In this document: piece by piece, positions 57,841 to 64,000 of the stretch | How the letters are laid out: every line of letters starts with the position of its first letter | How positions within the stretch are numbered: position 1 is the stretch's first letter | Source of the DNA: Oscheius onirici | Taxonomy: Eukaryota; Nematoda; Chromadorea; Rhabditida; Rhabditidae | Assembly: GCA_932521025.1 (NCBI GenBank) | Contig: OW051469.1 | Span: 6,212,398-6,276,397, forward strand | Length of the DNA stretch: 64,000 nt | Direction of reading: 5' to 3' | Position numbers and translations under genes: made by a program | The notes under the pieces: model-generated | Seen by the model: the letters and a program-made list of their open reading frames with translations, nothing else | What the model was told of the DNA's origin: nothing | Databases searched by the model: none

Positions 57841-59136
57841 TTAGCTGCACAGTTTTGAAGGCGAGTTGAAGACCTTGCGAATGTTGCGGTTTCCCAAGCT
57901 GAAAGATGTTTTAAAGAAGACCATTTCTTGTTCTTACCAATAAACCATCCATTTCCCTCGATTCAAGTACGAAGTTATGAGACTGACCACCGACAATAAA
58001 GAGTTGGTTGTTCTAAAATTTTATTTTCTGATCTGTTCGGAGAGACATACCCCATGAGAAGGTTGAAGGCGAGAGTCGAGGCAAGCCAACAGCCGCTAAG
58101 AAGAACGAAGCTGATGGCAAGACGAACTTCTGGGGTCTGAATCTGGAAAAGTAACTGTATCATCGACTATTCGCTTAAACAGAACACTTTCATACAAGAA
58201 CTCAGACAAGTTCTACTTCGGACTGTCGGGAAACAACTAACCGCTGATTGGTCAGCGACCTGTCTTGTCAGTCTTATGTCACTCTGAACTCGATTCGAAC
58301 ACGGAAAGCTCTCAACTGACCCTGCTTACTCTCCGACTGTTGCTGCTCACCGAAGAAGCGGCGGTTGTGTTTGTTTCAAGCCGATGACTGCTACTTATAG
58401 CGATGACTGAAGTTCGGTTTGTTGCAGCCAGCTTTCGTCGAAGAAACGACAGTTTTGTGACGATTGCCACGGTGATCGAGACCATGAATACTATGCAGAC
58501 GCCCTGAAAATACTTTAGAAACTGTAAATATACGAAAAACCTGTAGATAGTTGTTGCCAAGCTGGAAAAGTTTACTGTAAGGTTTGGCGTAGTCGAAATA
58601 CCAATAGCTCCCTTCGACATAGTAAACATAGCCGCAACACGACGTGAACAGAGGAATGGTAACGGCTGCTGTCAATCCGTACAGCAAGACGATGATGGCC
58701 ACAGTTGATCGAATGTCAAAGCGTCGAAAGTGGACGGGGAAGAACAGGGCGAAGAAGTGAAGAAGAGAAAAGACGGGAAGAAAGAAGAGATGAAAGAACC
58801 ATTGGCAGGATTGGATCGTAATGGAGATACTTGTAAGGATCGCAACTGGAAAATATTTTTAGACAGAAAGTGAAATGAGCAGACGATTCTTAAAAATGCT
58901 GACATTGGTATAGAAGCTAGGAACGTCGTGGCAGAGAGTAACAATGTAGTTGAGGCAGTCGTGAAGGATGAGGAAATACATGAGGAGGAAGAGGTAGATC
59001 TTACTTGCCTGAAAATTGACATTTTAGAACAAAAATACAGACTCATCTCTCCGGATCTGTAGATAGAAGTAGCTAGCCAAAGATTGAGCACAAGCATGAC
59101 AAGAGTCAAGAACCAATCGGCGTAGTCCAACCACAT
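57841..59136 (-). CDS. 7TM receptor, tandem copy B
   Basis: The ATG at 59136 follows gttcag by one base. The exon pattern and protein are parallel to copy A: MWLDYADWFLTLVMLVLNLW, YLFLMYFLILHDCLNY, SCQWFFHLFFLPVFSLLHFF, the loop SCCGYVYYVEGSYWYFDYAKP, and the end LGNRNIRKVFNSP. The third cytoplasmic loop is Ser/Arg-rich and more diverged than in copy A. About 320 residues. The two genes are 404 bp apart, head to tail, so they arose by tandem duplication. Confidence 0.82.
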
Positions 59137-59662
59137 TCTGAACTTTGCGTTGAACTGTGTCTTTTAAAAAAGAAGAATTCAGGGTAATGGGCGTGAAGAG
59201 CAGCTATCAGCATGCTTCAGGAGGCTTCTAACTATAGCTCTATCAAAGAACACTCCGGTCGAAAAAGAAGAGTTTTGCACGAAAATGAAGAATGAGAAGT
59301 TTTATAGGATTACTCACTGCGTGAAAGTCAACTACTCACGAGATTGACCGTGAGAAAGAAGAGTTTCAACTTCCGCACCATGTGGGAGGCGGCTGATGGA
59401 AGAAGTGAGAAAGAAGACGTCAAAAGTCGAACCACCTTCCCAGAGTCTATGAGAACGTACACGTTTGTTTTCATATTAAAAGTGTTTTTTGTTCGGCAAA
59501 GTGTTCACGAGGTATGAAGATAGAGGATTTGAAACTAGGTAAATAAAATTCGTGTAATTTGAAATAGTTCTGAAACTTATATTCCCTAACAAAAGTAATT
59601 ACTCTTCACAAGTTCTACCAAAAAAGTCAAATTGATTGCTCCTCGTCTGCTAGACGTCTGCC
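59137..59662. other. Intergenic region, no supported gene
   Basis: Separates the divergent receptor B and the small basic-protein gene. Probably holds both promoters; nothing specific recognised. Confidence 0.4.
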
Positions 59663-60073
59663 ATGTGGGGGTAAGCCTACCGTCTTCTCTTCGTCCAAGA
59701 ACCAACTGTAGGGTAAAGATCGACTCGGAAGCGGACGAGGTCTACCAGAAGTGCGTTCTGGAGGCTGTCGAGAAGGCCAAGCAGCGATCAGGAAGGAGCA
59801 ATCGAGTCGAGCCGATCAGGAGGGAGAAGCCGGAAAAGTCGCTGCTCATCAGGAAGTCGAGCGTCCGCGAAATGGCCAAAGCGTACGACGATTTGAGCAG
59901 CAGACGGGGACATGAAGAAGGGCTACGAGGAGCCGATCAAGAAGAAGCCACCGAAACCGACGCAGCCGGTCAAGAAGAAGCCCTCACAGCCTGTGGCCAT
60001 CATTCGCGGCGCAGATACCTGGTACACTAGATCCGTCTCGATTCGAAGACTTCGCTTCGAGACCAACTGCTAG
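59663..60073 (+). pseudogene. Small basic protein gene with an apparent frameshift
   Basis: A tiny first exon (59663-59670, MWG) is joined through a 41-nt intron to exon 2 at 59712. The frame runs about 65 codons (charged, helical, ending near AKAYDDLSSRRG), and then open coding continues in a different frame as DMKKGYEEPIKKKPPKPTQ up to GADTWYTR and a stop at 60071-60073. The switch falls at the GGGG run at 59906-59909. Codon character on both sides looks real. Either a one-base indel has killed the gene, the assembly has a homopolymer error, or there is an unusual splice. Intact, it would be about 120 residues. No family recognised. Confidence 0.55.
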
Positions 60074-61758
60074 AAGAACAAACAAATCAATAAATATCTA
60101 ACGATCTTAACTTTTTCTATTTTTGTCTTCAAAAGTGACACATGAGAGCGGAACAGATATTCTTCGGAGGTGAAGACAGAAGAAATTGGTCAGAGAAATT
60201 CATACAGAAATACACAAGGGACAAGAACACCTGTTCAGCAAAGGTGAGGAGTTTTTTGGAAGCGTTGGAACAGAGATTGTGCAAAAATGTGCAGATATAT
60301 CTATAGGCATCCACATAATTTCCTTTCAGAAACTTTCCCCACCCAGAGATATACAACGTCAGTTGATTGGGTGTTCTCGTGAATCCTGGATAATTTTTCG
60401 CACATGAATCAGAGTATCTACTTTGTTAACAAATTTAAACAGAAAACGGGGTTCTTGAACAAACCATAGTCGAGTTCAATTCACACAGAGCCATAAAATC
60501 AGAGATTAGGAGAGGTGTATAAGCAACAAAAGCGTGTGAGTGACGAGAATCTCATCATACTCTCCAATTAATCTGTTCACGGTTGAATTATTGTAACCTC
60601 GTTCAAAATAGCCGCCAATAGGACAATTTCCATGCTTTTTCACTTTCTGTCGACGCATGTCGAGATCGCGTGTACTCCAATTGGACTTTTTGACTGTGTT
60701 GGCGCAGGATGAAAGGAATATGAAAGACAAGGTTATATGCTAATTGTTTAGCTTGTTTTTCTAACTGTTTTGTAGCAAAAAAACGTTTATCTTTGGGGAA
60801 CTGGACAGACGGTTCCGGATGTCAAAACAAGAGACAGTTTAAGTGGACTGTTTGTACTGCTTTCTCTACCGGAAAAAGAGTGGGAGCTAATTGTTAAAAG
60901 TATAAAATTTTAGAAGATCAGACTGCGCTTTGAAAGCAAACGAACTGGAAGGGTTTATGGGAAAAGAAACAGTGGAGATTGGAAGAGCATAGATGTTCGT
61001 CAAAAGTGGGAGATCAATTATAAGATGACACAACTTTGAATTGGAGCAGCTCTGAACACTTACAAAGGGATCTCTTTGTTTAGGCTCAAGCCATCGTTGG
61101 GGTACAACCAGATACAGTACTTCCAACCAAATAGCGTTCAGTTCAAATTTTTGTGCCTTCTCAGACTCCCTCGGTCCAAGAAGAGTTCTCCCATATTGAA
61201 CTCAAAAAATTGTGATAATTACAGGTCATAATGCTGCCATTGTGATGGTGCCCTTCCTCGTCAATCTTAATGTCTAGGTACAACTGGTCCTTCTGTGCAA
61301 ACTCGTACCGTCTTTGACCGACGATGTCATTGTTCAACTGTTCCCTCTCCCGGGTCGCATTCTGATGAATTCCGTCACCTGTAAATCTGTCAACAAGCGG
61401 ATTCGGGAAGACCGTTTTGACAGTTAGCCCGTCGCTAGAACATGCAAATTGCTGCCTCGGGGTCCCGCCCTTCTTTTGGACTGTACATAAGGGGAAGAGA
61501 GCTTCTTTGGGCAACGAACTTTCGGAGTTTCCTCTGTGACTCACGCCTTTTTATTTCTCTAATTTGTCCGGCAGTAATACCACACCTTGACGCCTGGTCT
61601 CCGCCCTCTTACTGTTCGAGTTTCTTTTGGGCCTCGGGCTAGAAAACGAGTCTTCCGCTTCCTCAAGCTTAAAACTTTTTGAAAGTTATCTTTTCCTTCT
61701 TCTGATTTTATGTCTGATTACCGAATCTTTCTCTTATCAGAATTAAACGTTCTAGAAA
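60074..61758. other. Gene-poor stretch with one long minus-strand frame
   Basis: Most of this region shows nothing. On the minus strand 61161-61544 holds a 127-codon frame (with SSDGLTVKTVFPNPLVDRF and an EEGHHHNGS patch) that could be an exon of an unrecognised gene. A smaller minus-strand frame at 60506-60730 starts with a signal-like MSFIFLSSCA. Neither has confirming splice sites or a known family. Confidence 0.35.
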
Positions 61759-64000
61759 ATGAGATGGCAAGTTCTCTTTCCCGTCTTTCTCGGACTGTCC
61801 ACTAGTCATCGGACAGTTGAAATTGACAACGGAATCATCGGTGAGTTTTTTTGACCTTCCCGCTAAGTTCTTCTTCAATAACTGGCCTCTGTCCTCTGAG
61901 GAAATTACCCATGGCGTAATATTGACTCGAGAAATAGAGAACAGTTTCCAACTTATCCAAACAGAAAACGGGAAGAGGCATAGTTCCAAAAGAAGCAATT
62001 ACGTTGCTCTCTCTAATGGTATCCCTTTTCGGTGAGAAGGGCCGACGGCAAGGTCATTGCGCAAAGTCTGGCACGTGGCGGGAATCGGGATAATCGCTTT
62101 GCGGAAAAAGGAAGAAAGAATTGTATGAGAGGTCTTTTTTCAAACTATTTTGAAAATATACTGGATAAAATACATCTGGCACATTTTGCTCGTGTTCCTC
62201 ACAATCAAATCAACAACTGAAACTTTTAAACACTTTTAAAAATTCGTCGTCAACAAAGTGAAAAATAATGACAAAGGGGAATTTTTATGGTCTGTTTTAC
62301 AGTAACAGTAACAATCGAAAACGAATCTTTTCCAACTTTCCTTTGACAGTTTTTCCCAAACCCACTGATCCATAGGAATTGTCTCGAGCCGGTCCAGCAA
62401 TTTGTTCGAGAAACAAGGCTTCCCTCAGGGGCAGTTTTTTGTGCGAGACGACCCTGTGAGAGCACAATAGCGGAATAATCGACAACTTGTTCGAGAGAAA
62501 TATTGTTCCAGATGAACCCCAGGTTCAGTGTGAATCCGACTCGATCACACTGCTCTTCAACTCCAGGAACTCTTTCGGTGGAAAAGTTTTTGTCAAGGTG
62601 GGTCTCGCGCCCCAGTTGCTCTCGGAAAAAAGCGACGTAAATGAAAGACAGTTTAGGGCTACGTCCAGGATGATGGTTGTGTCCAGATGGGAGACCAGAA
62701 GACCAGTCACAAGTTCACAGTCAAACACGATTCTTGTGGAGTCCGTCGTCAGCGAGAAGTGAACGGAGTCGTGGTCGTAACCACCGTCATTGTCTCCTTC
62801 CACTCCATTTTCATTACAAAAGTCGACCGAGCCTACAAACTGAGCTGTTTCTATGTGGAGGCGACGAAAAAGCTCTCGCAGCAGTTAGACGTTGCGTAAG
62901 TTGTTTCTCCCTCACCGTTGTGTGACATTTATCCCTCGCCGCAAGCCGGTTCCAGTGCCCAGTCTACCTTAAAAGCTTGAGGGAAAAGGACACCCAGACA
63001 GTAAATTTTCTTTTCAGAAGCCTGTCAACCCAGGCTCTCGAAGGTCAGACTCAATTGCCAGTCTGCAAGTACGAGATTCTGTCGGATGTCAATGGACCAG
63101 CCATCAAGTACGCTCATATTGGGGACACTGTCTACCACAAATGGAGTTGTACTTCGGGTATGACCGACGTCTACTGCATGAGAGTTCATTCTTGTACTGT
63201 GAATGATGGTCAAGGAGGACCGCCAGTCACTGTTATCGATGCCAATGGGTACTCTCTTTTTATTTTCAAGTATTCGGATTTTTAGCTGCTCAATCGACGG
63301 AGTCATTCTCCAGGACCTGGAATACCTCGGCGACTTGAGTGCTGGGAAGAATGCTCCAGTTTTCAAGTTTGCTGACAAAGCTGGACTCTACTTCAATTGT
63401 CAAGTTCAGCTGACAATCAAGGACAAAATTCTAGGATGTGCTGCAACTGTAAGTTCTAAAAGGGAAAAATGGAAAGCTTTTAGCAACCAAACTGTCTGAC
63501 ACAAACTAACGTGGAGCCGGCTTCCAAGACGACCGAGTACGGTTCAAGTGAGTATACTGAATCCAGTCACGAGAGTGGCTATCCGACAAGATTGCCTGAC
63601 ACCAAATTGCCAGAATCATCTGCCGAAAAGACTACTCAAGCGCCGGAAATGAACAAGGTGGGGTTTAATTAGTTTGGAAAAGAAATAGACAGGTTGTCCT
63701 GCTTTTGGGCGGTTCACAAGACGGAGCTCCTTCGGTTCAGCCGTCTCTCGATGAATACCGAGTTACAGCCGAGACGGTAAAGAACTGTCAGGTTAAAATA
63801 TTAGAGTTTTAGTCCTCCTCTCCTCCGATTGCTTTACAGAAAGATTCGTACACGAGACTGTTGAGGAGAAACGCACGGGAAAGTAAGTTGTCTCGTTACT
63901 AACAGCTACCAGGAGCTTCAGGTAATCGCACTCGACCAGTCACAGTCGCCGATTTTGATCTTCCCGAAAAGGGTTTGATCGTGTTCGGCCTGGATGAGGC
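61759..64000 (+). CDS. Cuticlin-like ZP-domain protein (partial, runs off the window)
   Basis: Exon 1 (from ATG 61759, behind gttctag) encodes a signal peptide (MRWQVLFPVFLGLSTS). After a large 670-bp intron comes the ZP domain: VQCESDSITLLFNS, VQDDGCV, KHDSCGVRRQREVNG, ITKVDRAYKLSCFY, then PVCKYEIL, HIGDTVYHKWSC, YCMRVHSCTV, NGCSIDG, FKFADKAGLYFNCQVQLTI and ILGC. This is the order of nematode cuticlins, whose ZP domains polymerise into alae and other cuticle structures. A Ser/Thr-rich linker follows, then RLLRRNARE, probably near the furin-type cleavage site, and the DFDLPEKGLIVFGLDE segment typical just before the C-terminal membrane span, which is cut off at the window edge. Confidence 0.92.

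Overview
The window is animal nuclear DNA, most likely from a nematode. Genes are split by many tiny GT-AG introns (mostly about 38-60 nt, acceptors of TTTCAG/TTTTAG type) and packed on both strands. Nearly every start codon sits a few bases behind a 3' splice-acceptor-like sequence, as expected for spliced-leader trans-splicing. Nematode-type chemoreceptor-like 7TM genes and a cuticlin (ZP-domain) gene fit this. The species cannot be named. The presence of DNA ligase III argues against a close Caenorhabditis relative, since C. elegans is, as far as I recall, without it.

Layout. 1-2.45 kb: wrecked Ty3/gypsy-like retroelement on the minus strand. 2.46-4.3 kb: a broken small zinc-finger-like gene, a stray copy of part of the next gene, and two small inverted-repeat elements. 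4.3-18.2 kb, plus strand: a compact row of housekeeping genes (SMIM20/MITRAC7-like, PPP1R7/SDS22 with a MITE in an intron, SmD2, a small membrane protein, OST48/DDOST, ASCC3). 18.9-19.4 kb: RTE-type LINE remnant with target duplication. 19.4-28.0 kb, minus strand: DNA ligase III with a C-terminal PBZ finger, MMAA, and STRIP1/2 (STRIPAK). 29-32 kb, plus: 7TM receptor and a divergent ornithine decarboxylase. 32.2-34.6 kb, minus: SET-domain methyltransferase with an altered NHSC motif, followed by a deleted mariner-family element. 36-37 kb: NCS-like EF-hand protein. 39.3-44.2 kb, minus: two small proteins and ERMP1/Fxna peptidase. 45-45.7 kb: phospholipid scramblase. 46-47.3 kb: LIM protein with an inverted repeat in an intron. 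48.6-50.3 kb: two unrelated inverted-repeat elements, one holding a pol III-like A box/B box/T-run unit, the other a ~750 bp fold-back. 51.5-56 kb: AP-3 delta adaptin. 56.2-59.1 kb: a tandem pair of paralogous 7TM receptors. 59.7-60.1 kb: small basic-protein gene with an apparent frameshift. 61.8-64 kb: start of a cuticlin gene running off the end.

Most genes are ordinary cellular machinery: ER glycosylation, splicing, ribosome rescue/DNA alkylation repair, DNA ligation, cobalamin handling, STRIPAK signalling, polyamines, chromatin, endosomal sorting and cuticle. The more unusual content is the PBZ-ended ligase III, the active-site changes in the decarboxylase and SET proteins, and several apparently undescribed inverted-repeat elements. 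I found no clear new multi-gene system.
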